Both the position numbers and the translations under genes were made by a program. Below are positions 1 to 9,215 of a stretch of 64,000 nt of DNA, piece by piece. Each line of letters opens with the position of its first letter. Position 1 is the stretch's first letter. This DNA comes from Streptomyces fradiae ATCC 10745 = DSM 40063 (GTDB taxonomy: Bacteria > Actinomycetota > Actinomycetes > Streptomycetales > Streptomycetaceae): assembly GCF_008704425.1 (NCBI RefSeq), contig NZ_CP023696.1, positions 4,442,501 through 4,506,500 on the forward strand, given 5' to 3'. The notes below the pieces were generated by a model. That model worked only from the letters and a program-made list of their open reading frames with translations. It made no database searches and had not been told where the DNA came from.

Positions 1-581
1 CCCCGCACCCACAGGGCGGTCGCGGCGCTGACGGGCAGGAACAGCAGCCCGTAGACGAGCGGCGAACCGTCGAAGAGCAGCCGGTCGAGGCACCCGACGA
101 GCAGCATGGCGGAGGCGGCGAACAGCCCTCCGCCCAGGCCGGTCAGCCGCGGTTGCGGCAGGCGCCGTACGGCGGCGAGCAGCGCGCCGGGTCCGCGCCG
201 CGTACCCGAGGCCCCGCCGCCGGGCCGGCCGGGCTTCCCCGGCGGGCGACCGTCCGGCGTCCGCCCCGGCCCGCCGCGCGGCGCCCCGGAACGCCCCCCA
301 CCGCCCGGCCGCCCGGCGCCACCGGCCGAAAGCCCGCCACCGAGCCGACCACCGGACCGACCGCCGGACCGATCTCCGGGGCCGCCGGAGCCCCCCGGGC
401 CGCCGGGGCCGCCGCGTGCGTTCCCGCCCGCCCCGTCACCGCCGCGGGCGTCGGCGGCCCGTGCGCCACTGCCGTTCACGCGGCCGTCCAGCCGCCGCGG
501 CCGACCGGGCCGCTCCCCGCGCGGCGCTCCGGGTCCCGCGTCGAGCCGCCCACCACGCCGTCCACCGGACTGACCGTCCAT
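1..581 (-). CDS. DUF6542 membrane protein, 3' end outside window
   Basis: This frame is open from an ATG at 581 to the window edge, so the C-terminus is missing. The first 140 or so residues are a Gly/Arg/Pro-rich, presumably disordered cytoplasmic tail. After that come PRLTGLGGGLF and a hydrophobic run containing LLVGCLDRLLF and YGLLFLPVSAATALWV, which I recognise as the conserved start of the actinobacterial DUF6542 membrane domain. Such genes often sit divergently next to ychF, as here. Function is unknown. The extreme GC content makes every frame long, so the call rests on the conserved membrane segment, not on ORF length. Confidence 0.75.
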   Translation of the reverse strand, partial: MDGQSGGRRGGRLDAGPGAPRGERPGRPRRLDGRVNGSGARAADARGGDGAGGNARGGPGGPGGSGGPGDRSGGRSGGRLGGGLSAGGAGRPGGGGRSGAPRGGPGRTPDGRPPGKPGRPGGGASGTRRGPGALLAAVRRLPQPRLTGLGGGLFAASAMLLVGCLDRLLFDGSPLVYGLLFLPVSAATALWVR

Positions 582-1013
582 GTGCGCACCCTCCTGGCTG
601 TCACGCCGGCTGTCGCGCCGGCCGTCGAGCGGGCACCGGGTCCACGCGTCCGGCCGCACCCCCGCCGCCCCCGCCCCGTACCCGCGCCGCCGCCGGGCCG
701 GCGGCCGGACCGGTCGGCGGCGGGGCCGGGCACCGGGCGGAGCCCCGGACCGCACCCGAGAGCCGGCCGCCGCGCCGCGCGGACGGCGGGGCGCCGCGGC
801 CTCGGGCGGCGAGGGGGACTGCTCCAGTGCTGCTCCACGGTGACAAAGTAGGCGGGGGACGGTCCGAAAACCGGTACGAGACACACCTTTGGGATGACCT
901 TGGCGCGAAGTCCACCGCCCGGACCCGGACCGCCCGCCCGTCGCTCCCGGCGCCGGCACGCCCGTAAACTGGGGGGTCGGCCCACCATCCACACTTCTAG
1001 GGAAGTCGCCAAC
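582..1013. other. Divergent intergenic region upstream of ychF
   Basis: This 432-bp spacer separates the divergent DUF6542 and ychF genes. Its first half (to about 830) is very GC-rich and shows no convincing coding signal. The second half is less GC-rich and should carry the ychF promoter. I see no RNA gene here. Confidence 0.5.
942..970 (+). promoter_or_regulatory. Candidate ychF promoter
   Basis: TAAACT at 965-970 fits the Streptomyces TAnnnT -10 consensus and lies 43 bp before the GTG start. The hexamer 17 bp upstream (942-947) is a poor -35 match, so this is a tentative HrdB-type promoter. Confidence 0.35.
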
Positions 1014-2102
<1,089 letters not shown>

Positions 2103-2110
2103 TACGTTCG

Positions 2111-2157
2111 GCAAAAGGCCGTCTGACCTGCGACGGAGCGGGTTGGGCGGCCTTTGC
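2111..2157. terminator. Hairpin after ychF (element left end)
   Basis: GCAAAAGGCCG (2111-2121) pairs with CGGCCTTTGC (2148-2157) with one bulged base and a long loop. It could terminate ychF read-through into the element. The match is modest. Confidence 0.35.
2123..2130 (-). promoter_or_regulatory. Candidate integrase arm site (left)
   Basis: CTGACCTG is the inverse of CAGGTCAG, which occurs twice at the element's right end (23659-23667 and 23689-23697) and once on the host side (23767-23774). The shared octamer flanking both att cores suggests arm-type binding sites; this is inference. Confidence 0.3.
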
Positions 2158-2176
2158 GGTCCGCACCGAGTTTGCA

Positions 2177-2200
2177 GCGTGCTGACTTTGGTCAGCGCGC
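2177..2200 (-). terminator. Hairpin downstream of the integrase gene
   Basis: Ten-base stem (one G-T pair), GCGTGCTGAC at 2177-2186 and GTCAGCGCGC at 2191-2200, loop tttg. It lies just past the integrase stop on the minus strand. Confidence 0.5.
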
Positions 2201-2210
2201 GGGGGAGCGG

Positions 2211-3329
2211 CTACGCCGCTTCGTCGACCTGCGGCTGGGCATCGGCGGACTGGTCCGCGTACGCCTTGTCGACGGCGGCCCGGGTCCGCTCCTCGGAGTC
2301 GGGCCACAGGCGGGTGTAGATGTTCAGCGTCATGGCCGCGTTGGTGTGGCCGAGGTGCTCGGATACCGTCTTCACGGACTCGCCGTGCTTGATCAGCAGG
2401 CTGGCGTAGTAGTGCCGGAGGGCGTGGGGTCCGGTGCCCTTCGCTATGCCGGCCTTCGCGCAGGCGGGCCGCCAGGACCCATCCATGAAGTGCGTGTAGA
2501 CCACGGGTCCGCCTTGCGGCGCCGTGAAGATCCAGTCCTCGGGCCCATCAGCGGGGAGGTCCCGCAGGTGGGCCTTCATCGTATCCACCGCCATGCGGGG
2601 GAGCGGGACCGTGCGATGCGAGCGAGCCGTCTTGGGTGGGCAGACGTACACGCCGTGCTTGGCGGTCTGCTGGATCTGCTGCTCGACCGAGACGGTCGCG
2701 TGCAGCAGGTCCACGTGCCGGAGCTGGAGACCGAACAGCTCGCCGGGGCGGAGCCCGGTGGCGGCACCGAGCAACACGAGGCCCTTGTAGCGGGCGGGTA
2801 TCTCCTCGGACAGAGTCCGTACCTGCTCGACGGCCAGGGGCACGATCTTCTTCCGTGGCACCGAGGGTAGCTTCGCCTCGGCGCACGGGTTGTGGGGGAT
2901 CATCCGGTCACGGACGGCCGCCCGGAAGACGGCGTTGACCGTGTTGAAGACCGTCCGTGAGGTGCTGGCGGCCAGCCCGTGCGTGGTGGTGAGGCTGGTG
3001 ACCCAGCTCTGTACGTCGCCGGGCTTGATGGCGCCGAGTGACCGCTTCTCCCAGGCCGGGTAGACGTAGCAGCGCAGGTGCTGGGCCACCGCCTTGGCCG
3101 TGGAAGGCCGGTGCGGCTGGATGGCCCGCCATTCCTCCGCGTACTCCTTGAAGGGCTTCTTCGCCGATCGCGGGTCGACGTACTGGCCGGTGACCAGGCT
3201 GGCCGTGACCTCGTCGATCCACCGCTGAGCGTCGATCTTCCGCTCGAAGTGGCGGGCGTGCTCCTTGCCGTCGAGGTCGCGGTAGCGGGCACGCCATTTG
3301 CCGTTGGGGCGCTTCTGGATGTTGGCCAA
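2211..3329 (-). CDS. Site-specific tyrosine integrase
   Basis: Phage/ICE-type tyrosine recombinase of 372 aa. The N-terminus (MANIQKRPNGKWRARYRD, then FERKIDAQRWI) is the Arm/AP2-like DNA-binding domain. A SAM-like core-binding domain spans about 60-165. The catalytic domain shows Arg in ATGLRPGEL, HALRHYYAS, HLGH and the nucleophile Tyr in NIYTRLWP. It should catalyse integration and excision between attP and the ychF 3' end. Its 3' end faces attL. The XRE gene lies 24 bp upstream in the same direction, so the two are probably co-transcribed. Confidence 0.95.
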   Translation of the reverse strand: MANIQKRPNGKWRARYRDLDGKEHARHFERKIDAQRWIDEVTASLVTGQYVDPRSAKKPFKEYAEEWRAIQPHRPSTAKAVAQHLRCYVYPAWEKRSLGAIKPGDVQSWVTSLTTTHGLAASTSRTVFNTVNAVFRAAVRDRMIPHNPCAEAKLPSVPRKKIVPLAVEQVRTLSEEIPARYKGLVLLGAATGLRPGELFGLQLRHVDLLHATVSVEQQIQQTAKHGVYVCPPKTARSHRTVPLPRMAVDTMKAHLRDLPADGPEDWIFTAPQGGPVVYTHFMDGSWRPACAKAGIAKGTGPHALRHYYASLLIKHGESVKTVSEHLGHTNAAMTLNIYTRLWPDSEERTRAAVDKAYADQSADAQPQVDEAA

Positions 3330-3353
3330 GTGGCCTCTCCTTCGTGTTGGTTG

Positions 3354-3854
3354 TCAGTAGTGGCCGCCGTCCTCGATGTCACTGCTGAGGGTGCGAGCGT
3401 CTCGCTCGTCGCCCATGAGGCGGAGGCACTGCTCGTGGATGGCCCGCGAGCTGTCGGGGTGGGCCTTGATGTGGTCGGCGATGGCGACCACGGCGCGGTG
3501 CAGGCGGTCGCGCGCATCTCGGGTCTCGTAGAACGCCTCGACGGCCTCTTGGACGAGGCGCCGGCTGTCGATGTCGAGCCCCTCCAGGGGCAGTGACATC
3601 AGCTCTTCGAGGGGGAGCTCGAAGACGCGGGAGAAGGCGAGTGCCTCGTCGAGGTTGATGCGCCGGCGGGGGGTGCCGTTCTCGATGCGCCAGACCGCTG
3701 TCTGGTTCATCTTGACGCCCGCTCTGGTCACCCGTTCGGCCAGCTCGGTCGTGCTCCATCCTCTGACCTCGCGCTCCAGGGCCACGCGCGCGGCCACGTT
3801 CCCTTCGCTGTAGAGCAGCGGCACCTCGCCGCTCTCGGGCCTGTCGCCTGCCAT
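3354..3854 (-). CDS. XRE-family transcriptional regulator
   Basis: 166 aa. Residues about 20-85 are a helix-turn-helix of XRE type (ALEREVRGWSTTELAERV, then QTAVWRIENGTPRRRI and LDEALAFSRVF). The C-terminal part is helical, with no recognised domain. It reads in the same direction as the integrase, 24 bp away, and is divergent from the excisionase-like gene across a 121-bp spacer. It is therefore a good candidate repressor controlling excision and mobilization. Confidence 0.85.
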   Translation of the reverse strand: MAGDRPESGEVPLLYSEGNVAARVALEREVRGWSTTELAERVTRAGVKMNQTAVWRIENGTPRRRINLDEALAFSRVFELPLEELMSLPLEGLDIDSRRLVQEAVEAFYETRDARDRLHRAVVAIADHIKAHPDSSRAIHEQCLRLMGDERDARTLSSDIEDGGHY

Positions 3855-3975
3855 CGAACCTCCATCGCCACCGTTGCTATCCCAACTGAAACATGGGCTT
3901 CCCGGTTTGGTTAGCCGCCGATCCCGGGGTACAACTCTATGCAGATCGAATCGTCACCTAGCCGAATGGGAATGC
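3855..3975. promoter_or_regulatory. Divergent control region of the element
   Basis: This AT-richer spacer separates the xre-int pair from the excisionase-like gene and must hold promoters in both directions. caactgaaac and ggtttggttag form a weak inverted repeat that could be an XRE operator; I cannot assign boxes with certainty. Confidence 0.4.
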
Positions 3976-4170
3976 ATGCGATACCTGACCACCGCCGAGG
4001 TCGCCGAGCGCAACCGCACAGCCGAGAGCACCGTCCGCTACTGGCGCCACATCGGGAAGGGGCCGCGCGGCATCAAGGTCGGCAAGCGGGTGCTGTACCC
4101 CGAGGCCGAGCTGCTGCGCTACGAGCGCACCCTGATCGACGGCCAGGAGGAATGGGGCCTGGCCTCCTGA
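3976..4170 (+). CDS. Excisionase-like HTH protein
   Basis: 64-aa MerR/Xis-like winged-helix protein: MRYLTTAEVAERNRTAEST starts a typical helix-turn-helix, followed by YWRHIGKGPRGIKVGKRV, the usual wing of small DNA-binding excisionase-type proteins. The ATG at 3976 is preceded by a purine-rich tract; an in-frame upstream extension to 3874 looks non-coding. Such genes lie next to integrases in actinobacterial elements and bend DNA for excision. A role as a regulator of the downstream rep/mob genes is also possible. Confidence 0.8.
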   Translation: MRYLTTAEVAERNRTAESTVRYWRHIGKGPRGIKVGKRVLYPEAELLRYERTLIDGQEEWGLAS

Positions 4171-4197
4171 GCCGCCGACAGGCCCGGACACAGCAAC

Positions 4198-4225
4198 GGC
4201 CCCCGGCGCGCCAACGCCGAGGGCC
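4198..4225 (+). terminator. Hairpin after the excisionase-like gene
   Basis: Eleven-base stem with one mismatch (4198-4208 with 4215-4225), loop cgccaa, 27 bp after the stop. No T-tract, as is common in Streptomyces. Confidence 0.5.
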
Positions 4226-4318
4226 GGAGATTCCCCTGCACGTCGCCCATCCCTGAACGAACGAACCGGTGAGGGGCGGGACCTTGCCCGTCCCGTCCTT
4301 CACCTGAGAGGAACGTCG

Positions 4319-4861
4319 ATGGAGGACTCTACGTCCCCCGCCACCTCGAACACATCCCACAAGGTCGTCTGGCCTGCCGCTGCGGTCCCCGGCCAGGGCA
4401 TCCCGTGGCTCGGTCCGGACCGAGCGGACGGCTGGCCCGCCTCTCCGGGGACCGGCGACCGAACGGACGGTTCCGCTGGTCCGGTCGGTCCGGAACCGGA
4501 CCGGTCCGCGACCGAGACCCGGACCGAGGTTCCGGTCAACCCGGACCAGGAACCCGGACCGACGGAGAACGCGCAGCTCAGCGGCCTGACAGACCGGACC
4601 GGGAACCCGGACCATGCACCCGGTCCGGAAGCCGAGGACTGGACGGAGAGTTCCGGTCGGTCGGCGAACCCGGACCGTCGGTCCGGGTTGACCACGGTCA
4701 CGACAGCGCTCCGGGGACGGTCCCCGAACCCGGACCGGGAACCGGGGACTGCGAGGGTGCCAGCCTCACGGCGGACCGGGACCAGGACGGGCACGTCGTA
4801 CTGGACGACCTGCGTGCCGCGATCGGCCGGTACGCCGTACTGTCGAGCGAGGAGGCACTGA
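4319..4861 (+). pseudogene. N-terminal reading frame of the DUF3631 gene, frame-shifted
   Basis: The ATG at 4319 has the best ribosome-binding site nearby (gagaggaa, 5 nt spacing) and opens MEDSTSPATSNTSHKVVWPA. The frame then runs through Pro/Asp-rich sequence and out of register, while the ATPase domain is read in the -1 frame from at least 4405. By codon use the switch falls roughly at 4560-4700, inside a repeat-rich stretch. This could be a mutation, a sequencing error or recoding; the sequence alone cannot separate these. The coordinates mark the open frame, not a finished protein. Confidence 0.4.
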
Positions 4862-6825
4862 CCGCGGTCACCCTCTGGGTGGCGGCCTCCCACATCCAGC
4901 CCGCCCTCCAGCACGCGCCGCGCCTGGCGGTGGTGGGACCGACCAAGGGCTGCGGCAAGTCCCGGGTCCTGGACGTGCTCCACGAGACCGTGCACCAGCC
5001 GATGATGACGGTGAACACCTCGCCGGCGGTGGTCTTCCGGATCATCGGCAAGAACCCGCCGACGCTGCTGGTGGACGAGGCCGACACCATCTTCGGCCCC
5101 AAGGCCGGCGACAAGGAGGACCTGCGCGGGCTGCTGAACGCCGGGCACCAGCGCAACCGGCCCGCCTGGCGGATATCCGGCCCGGAGCACAAGCCGACCG
5201 CGTTCCCGACCTTCGCCATGGCCGCGCTGGCCGGCATCGGCGACCTACCGGACACGATCACGGACCGCGCCGTCGTGCTCCGCATGCAGAAGCGCAAGCC
5301 CGGCGAGAAGGTCGCTCCCTTCCGCTCCCGGCACTCCGTCCCGGAACTGAACGCGCTGCGCGACCGCCTGGCCGCGTGGCTGACCCCGCTGCGCGGGGCA
5401 GCGCACCGGCTGGTGCCACCGACGCCGGTCGAGGACCGGGCCGCAGACACCTGGGAGCCCCTGGTCATCGTCGCCGACCTGGCCGGCGGCCACTGTCCCG
5501 CGCAGGCCCGTGCGGCCTGCCTGGCGATGACCCGCAACGAGCTGGTCCAGGACGAACAGACGACGCTGAAGACCCGGCTGCTCCGGGACATCCGCCGCGC
5601 CTTCGAGCACCAGGGCGACAAGGAGGCGCTGCGCAGCCAGGACCTGCTCGCCGCCCTCCTCCAGGACGCCGAGGCACCGTGGGCCGAGTACGGCACCAAG
5701 GGCCTGAACGCCTACCACCTGGCCAACCTGCTGCGTGACTTCGGCATCAGCCCGGCCAACCACCGTTTCGAGAGCGGCAGGCAGGCAAAGGCGTACGCCC
5801 GCAACCAGTTCCTCGACGCCTGGGCCCGCTACTGCCCCGACCCTGCCCAACCGGCCCCCGCAGCCGGCGAGACCGTGCCCGCACGTCGGGCCCAGGGCAA
5901 GCCGCCGGCCCCTCCGTCCGGGGCGCTGCCCATCGGTCCGCCCGGCGGGCCTGCGGGCGCATCCGTCCCCGCACAGGTCAGCGCGGGGACGGAGTTCCTT
6001 GCCGATACGGATCACTCCGTACCTGCGACCACCTCCGTACCTGTCCTGACCAGCGATGGGACGGATGCAACGGACGTGACGAAGCCCCACCCACACGACC
6101 ACCGGAGCGTCACCATGCCCGAAACGAGCACCGACAACTCCCCCACCCGCCGCCGCAAGGGATTCTTCGGCCTGACCCTCCGATCAGCAGCAAGCTGGAG
6201 CGAACGAGCCTCTAACGAGGCTTCGTCCGCGCTTGCCCCCGCCCCAGGGGTGGCGGAGGAGAAGGCCGAGCGCCAGGGGGCGCCCGAGCCGGAGGAAGGC
6301 ATAGCTGAGACCAGCTGCGCACCCGCACCCGACTCCGTCGCCCCGCGCACTCAGCCGCCGGCCGATGTCCAACCGCCCGTCGAGCAGCCCTCCTGGCGGG
6401 ATCTCGATGCCCCCGTCCTGCCCGCGCTGATGAACCGCAAGCGCACCGTGGAGAAGCGCGACCAGGAGAAGACCATCCGCTTCACGCGGACCGCGGTGAG
6501 CGTGATCAGCGCCGCCGCTCACCAGCGCGGGCAGAAGTTCGCCGGATTCGTCGGCGACGCCGCCCTCGCCGTTGCCCTGGGCAAGGCGGGGCTGGTCGGC
6601 AGCCCGGAGGACGCCCCGGTCCGCCCGCTGATCGAGGCCGTCGAGGCACACACGGTGGCGCTGAACCGCATCGGCGGCAACCTCAACCAGATCACCGCAG
6701 CCATCCACCGAGGAACCGTGCCCGAGCGTGCCGAGGCGGTGCTGGACCGCGTCGAGCAAGCCGCCGAGAACAGCTACCGACTGATCGACCAGCTCCTGAC
6801 GGAAGGCACCCGGCATGGTTCCTGA
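4405..6825 (+). CDS. DUF3631 ATPase joined in frame to MobC-like domain
   Basis: Open frame of 806 codons from a GTG. After a low-complexity N-terminus comes a P-loop ATPase: Walker A GPTKGCGKS near residue 178, Walker B LLVDEADTIFG near 222, then a DUF3631 region to about 490, as in replication or helicase-like proteins of actinobacterial elements. A Pro-rich linker follows. The last 150 residues (MNRKRTVEKRDQEKTIRFTR, then HTVALNRIGGNLNQIT) resemble MobC relaxosome proteins. These two parts are normally separate genes. An internal ATG at 6115 with GGAG 7 nt upstream could make the MobC part alone. The relaxase start overlaps by 11 nt. The true N-terminus is uncertain because of the frameshift. 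Confidence 0.75.
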   Translation: MARSGPSGRLARLSGDRRPNGRFRWSGRSGTGPVRDRDPDRGSGQPGPGTRTDGERAAQRPDRPDREPGPCTRSGSRGLDGEFRSVGEPGPSVRVDHGHDSAPGTVPEPGPGTGDCEGASLTADRDQDGHVVLDDLRAAIGRYAVLSSEEALTAVTLWVAASHIQPALQHAPRLAVVGPTKGCGKSRVLDVLHETVHQPMMTVNTSPAVVFRIIGKNPPTLLVDEADTIFGPKAGDKEDLRGLLNAGHQRNRPAWRISGPEHKPTAFPTFAMAALAGIGDLPDTITDRAVVLRMQKRKPGEKVAPFRSRHSVPELNALRDRLAAWLTPLRGAAHRLVPPTPVEDRAADTWEPLVIVADLAGGHCPAQARAACLAMTRNELVQDEQTTLKTRLLRDIRRAFEHQGDKEALRSQDLLAALLQDAEAPWAEYGTKGLNAYHLANLLRDFGISPANHRFESGRQAKAYARNQFLDAWARYCPDPAQPAPAAGETVPARRAQGKPPAPPSGALPIGPPGGPAGASVPAQVSAGTEFLADTDHSVPATTSVPVLTSDGTDATDVTKPHPHDHRSVTMPETSTDNSPTRRRKGFFGLTLRSAASWSERASNEASSALAPAPGVAEEKAERQGAPEPEEGIAETSCAPAPDSVAPRTQPPADVQPPVEQPSWRDLDAPVLPALMNRKRTVEKRDQEKTIRFTRTAVSVISAAAHQRGQKFAGFVGDAALAVALGKAGLVGSPEDAPVRPLIEAVEAHTVALNRIGGNLNQITAAIHRGTVPERAEAVLDRVEQAAENSYRLIDQLLTEGTRHGS
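4411..4745. repeat. Iteron-like CCGGACC/GGTCCGG cluster
   Basis: ACCCGGACC occurs at 4517, 4539, 4552, 4605, 4668 and 4728, with further shorter copies in both orientations, including the palindrome CGGTCCGGACCG at 4411-4422. At 4667-4689 two 11-base arms (AACCCGGACCG and its complement) surround a single T. The cluster lies inside the 5' part of the DUF3631 gene. It may be a Rep-binding origin or an oriT-like site, or only repetitive coding sequence for Pro/Asp-rich residues. Confidence 0.5.
6104..6117 (+). promoter_or_regulatory. Internal ribosome-binding site and ATG for MobC part
   Basis: GGAG at 6104-6107 sits 7 nt before an in-frame ATG (6115-6117) that would give a 236-aa protein starting MPETSTDNSPTRRRKGFFG. 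This is the size expected for a stand-alone MobC-like gene, so the second cistron may be translated independently. Confidence 0.5.
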
Positions 6826-8584
6826 CGTCTCCACCGGCTCCGACACCCGCGGACTGATCGTCTACCTCTTCGGCCCCGGCCGCCGCGACGAACACACCGA
6901 CGCTCACATCGTCGCCGCCTGGGACATGGCCGGTGCCCCCGACCCCGGCCGCGACCCGGCAGCCACCTACACGCAGCTCGCCAAGCGCCTCGACCACCAT
7001 GTCGACCTGCGCACCCGCGAGCTGGGCGGCAAGAAACCACCTCAGCACGTCTGGCACTGCCCCGTCCGCACCGCGCCCGGCGACCGCTACCTCACCGACG
7101 CCGAGTGGGCCGAGGTAGCCCGCCGCATCGTCCACGCCACCGGCATCGCCCCCGAAGGTGACGAGAAGGCGTGCCGGTGGATCGCGGTGCGCCACGCCGA
7201 CGACCACATCCACATCATGGCCACCACCGTCCGCGCCGACGGGCGCCGCCCGCGCACCCACCACGACGGACAGCGGGCCCAAGCCGAATGCCGCAAGATC
7301 GAGGCCGAGTTCGGCCTGCGCCGCCTGAAGTCCGGCGACCTCACCGCGCCGCGCACCCCCACCGGCGCCGAACGCGCCAAGGCCGAGCGCCAGGGCCAGA
7401 CGGTCACCGCACGACACTGGCTGCGCGAACAGGCGTACGCGGTCGCCGCCGCCGTACACAACGAAGCCGACTACTTCACCGTGCTGCAGTCCCTCGGCAT
7501 CAAGGTCAAGACACGCCTCGGCCCCGAGACCGGCGACGTGATCGGCTACAGCCTCGCCGCACCCGGCGACACCAACGCGGCCGGCGAACCCGTCTGGTAC
7601 GGCGGCTCGAAACTCGCCCCCGACCTCTCCATCAACCGTCTACGCGAACGCCTCCCCGACCAGGAGGTGGCCGACAGCCCCCGCTACGTGGCGGACCCCG
7701 CCGACCCATGGCGGCACACCACCACCGCCATCCACGCGGCACGCACCGTCCTCGACTCCGGTGACGATGCCGCAGCCCAGGGCCACCTGGCCGCCTTCGG
7801 CGACGCCCTGTACAACATCGCCAGCGCCACGACCGGCCCCCACCGGGCAGAACTGCGGGCGGCGGCGACGGCGTTCAACCGCGCCCGCCGCTCCGCCACC
7901 CGCGCCGACCACCAGGCCGCCACCGCCCTGCGCAAGGCCGCCAAGGAACTCGCCTATGCCTCCAGCGAGCCGGGCGGACTCGCCATCGCCCTGCTCTTCG
8001 CCACCGTGCACCTGGCCCGCGCCGCCGCCAAGTGGCACGAACAGCGCGGCCACGAACAGCAGGCCGCTGCGGCCGAGGAAGCCTTCCGCCACCTCCAGGC
8101 GGGCTACCAGCAGGCCGCCGCACCCGTCCTGGCGGACTTGGCCCGCCGCGCACCACGAGCCACAACCGCCCGCCGCTTCGAACAGGACCTTCGCGAGGCC
8201 CTCCCTGCCCACGCCGACCGGATCCTCGCCGACCCCACTTGGACCGCCCTGACCACAACCCTCGCCCAGGCCGAGACCGCAGGCCACAACCCCCGACGCC
8301 TCCTGACCGAGGTGGGCACCCAGCGGGAACTCGACAGCGCCGAGCACCCCGCCGAGGTCCTCAACTGGCGCATCACGGCTCAGCCGAACCGGCGGGCTCA
8401 AGCGGCTCGCACGCGAAGTACGTGTCAGCGGCACGTCGTCCATGTCCGCCATGCCACACTCTCCGGCCACACCAGCGGCCACAAGGCACGAAGAGCGCAG
8501 TCGGCGCCGCTGACACCAGTCAGATGCCCTCGCCACGCGTCCTGGCGGGGGCATCGGGTCGGGTTCAACGGCAAAGCTTCATGA
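6815..8584 (+). CDS. Relaxase/mobilization nuclease
   Basis: 589 aa. The N-terminal part has LIVYLFGPGR (possible catalytic Tyr) and the metal-binding motif HADDHIHIM near residue 126, the three-His pattern of relaxases that nick oriT. Then comes a long helical region rich in Ala and Arg. It overlaps the MobC-like domain by 11 nt, with ggaagg 8 nt before the ATG, so the two are translationally coupled. The last 55 or so residues are Cys/His/Arg-rich and read straight through a strong hairpin (8523-8555) into the 3' end of the convergent gene, so the tail is probably not native; the ancestral protein likely ended near 8410. Confidence 0.88.
   Translation: MVPDVSTGSDTRGLIVYLFGPGRRDEHTDAHIVAAWDMAGAPDPGRDPAATYTQLAKRLDHHVDLRTRELGGKKPPQHVWHCPVRTAPGDRYLTDAEWAEVARRIVHATGIAPEGDEKACRWIAVRHADDHIHIMATTVRADGRRPRTHHDGQRAQAECRKIEAEFGLRRLKSGDLTAPRTPTGAERAKAERQGQTVTARHWLREQAYAVAAAVHNEADYFTVLQSLGIKVKTRLGPETGDVIGYSLAAPGDTNAAGEPVWYGGSKLAPDLSINRLRERLPDQEVADSPRYVADPADPWRHTTTAIHAARTVLDSGDDAAAQGHLAAFGDALYNIASATTGPHRAELRAAATAFNRARRSATRADHQAATALRKAAKELAYASSEPGGLAIALLFATVHLARAAAKWHEQRGHEQQAAAAEEAFRHLQAGYQQAAAPVLADLARRAPRATTARRFEQDLREALPAHADRILADPTWTALTTTLAQAETAGHNPRRLLTEVGTQRELDSAEHPAEVLNWRITAQPNRRAQAARTRSTCQRHVVHVRHATLSGHTSGHKARRAQSAPLTPVRCPRHASWRGHRVGFNGKAS
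8523..8555. terminator. Bidirectional terminator hairpin
   Basis: Thirteen-base stem with one G-T pair (8523-8535 with 8543-8555), loop cgcgtcc, between convergent genes. It lies inside the current relaxase reading frame. Confidence 0.7.
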
Positions 8585-9098
8585 TGGTGTCGTCGAAGTC
8601 GGGAAACTCTCGTGTGGCCTGCGCGATGATCGCCGTTGCTGACGCGCGGCGGTCCGGAGCGAATTGCTCCGCGATAGCCGCCAGGTCGCGATTGACCCGG
8701 GGAGCCCAATCCGGCTCGGGCTCGTAGGAGGTGGCTGCTTCCCACGGGCCGAAGCCGTCAGCCAGCAGCCACAGGAAGGCACCCAGGTCGCGAGCGACGA
8801 CGCCTGTCTCTCCTTCGGAGCCCAGAAAGACAATGGGCTGCTCCACCAGTTCCCGACCTGGACGAACCAGCCAGAGCGCCGCGTTCCCGCCGGTGCCGTC
8901 CTGGCCGAATACACGGAAGTCGTCGCCGATCAGCTCGCCGTTGCCTGTCCACGCGCGGAACCACTCGGTGGTCTCATCAGCAGTCAGAAAGGACTCGTAG
9001 GGTTCGAAGTCGACACCGTCCTCGCCAATGCACTCGAGCCGGACCGCCATGGCAGCGGCAAGCGCGGCGGGGAACTGGCGATCTCCGTTCGCGATCAT
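8565..9098 (-). CDS. SMI1/KNR4 (SUKH)-like protein
   Basis: 177 aa from the ATG at 9098. The pattern FRVFGQDGTGGNAALWLVRP, then QPIVFLGSEGE and DLGAFLWLLADGF, is the core of SUKH/SMI1-KNR4 proteins: a small polar loop, strands, and a C-terminal helix with Phe/Leu. Many bacterial SUKH proteins are immunity proteins of polymorphic toxins. No toxin gene is visible beside it. The next gene (9216-9884) looks related and points the same way, 117 bp upstream. Family placement is by motif reading only. Start choice is weak because no clear Shine-Dalgarno precedes it. Confidence 0.6.
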   Translation of the reverse strand: MIANGDRQFPAALAAAMAVRLECIGEDGVDFEPYESFLTADETTEWFRAWTGNGELIGDDFRVFGQDGTGGNAALWLVRPGRELVEQPIVFLGSEGETGVVARDLGAFLWLLADGFGPWEAATSYEPEPDWAPRVNRDLAAIAEQFAPDRRASATAIIAQATREFPDFDDTIMKLCR

Positions 9099-9215
9099 GC
9101 AAAGAGAGTAGTGATCGGCTTGGGCTTGGCGGCACCGCCTGCTCCAGATCCGCCCCAACCGAAACGAGGCTGAACGACAAGGTCAGCCATCGTCGTCCAC
9201 GCCTCCTCGCAGTCC

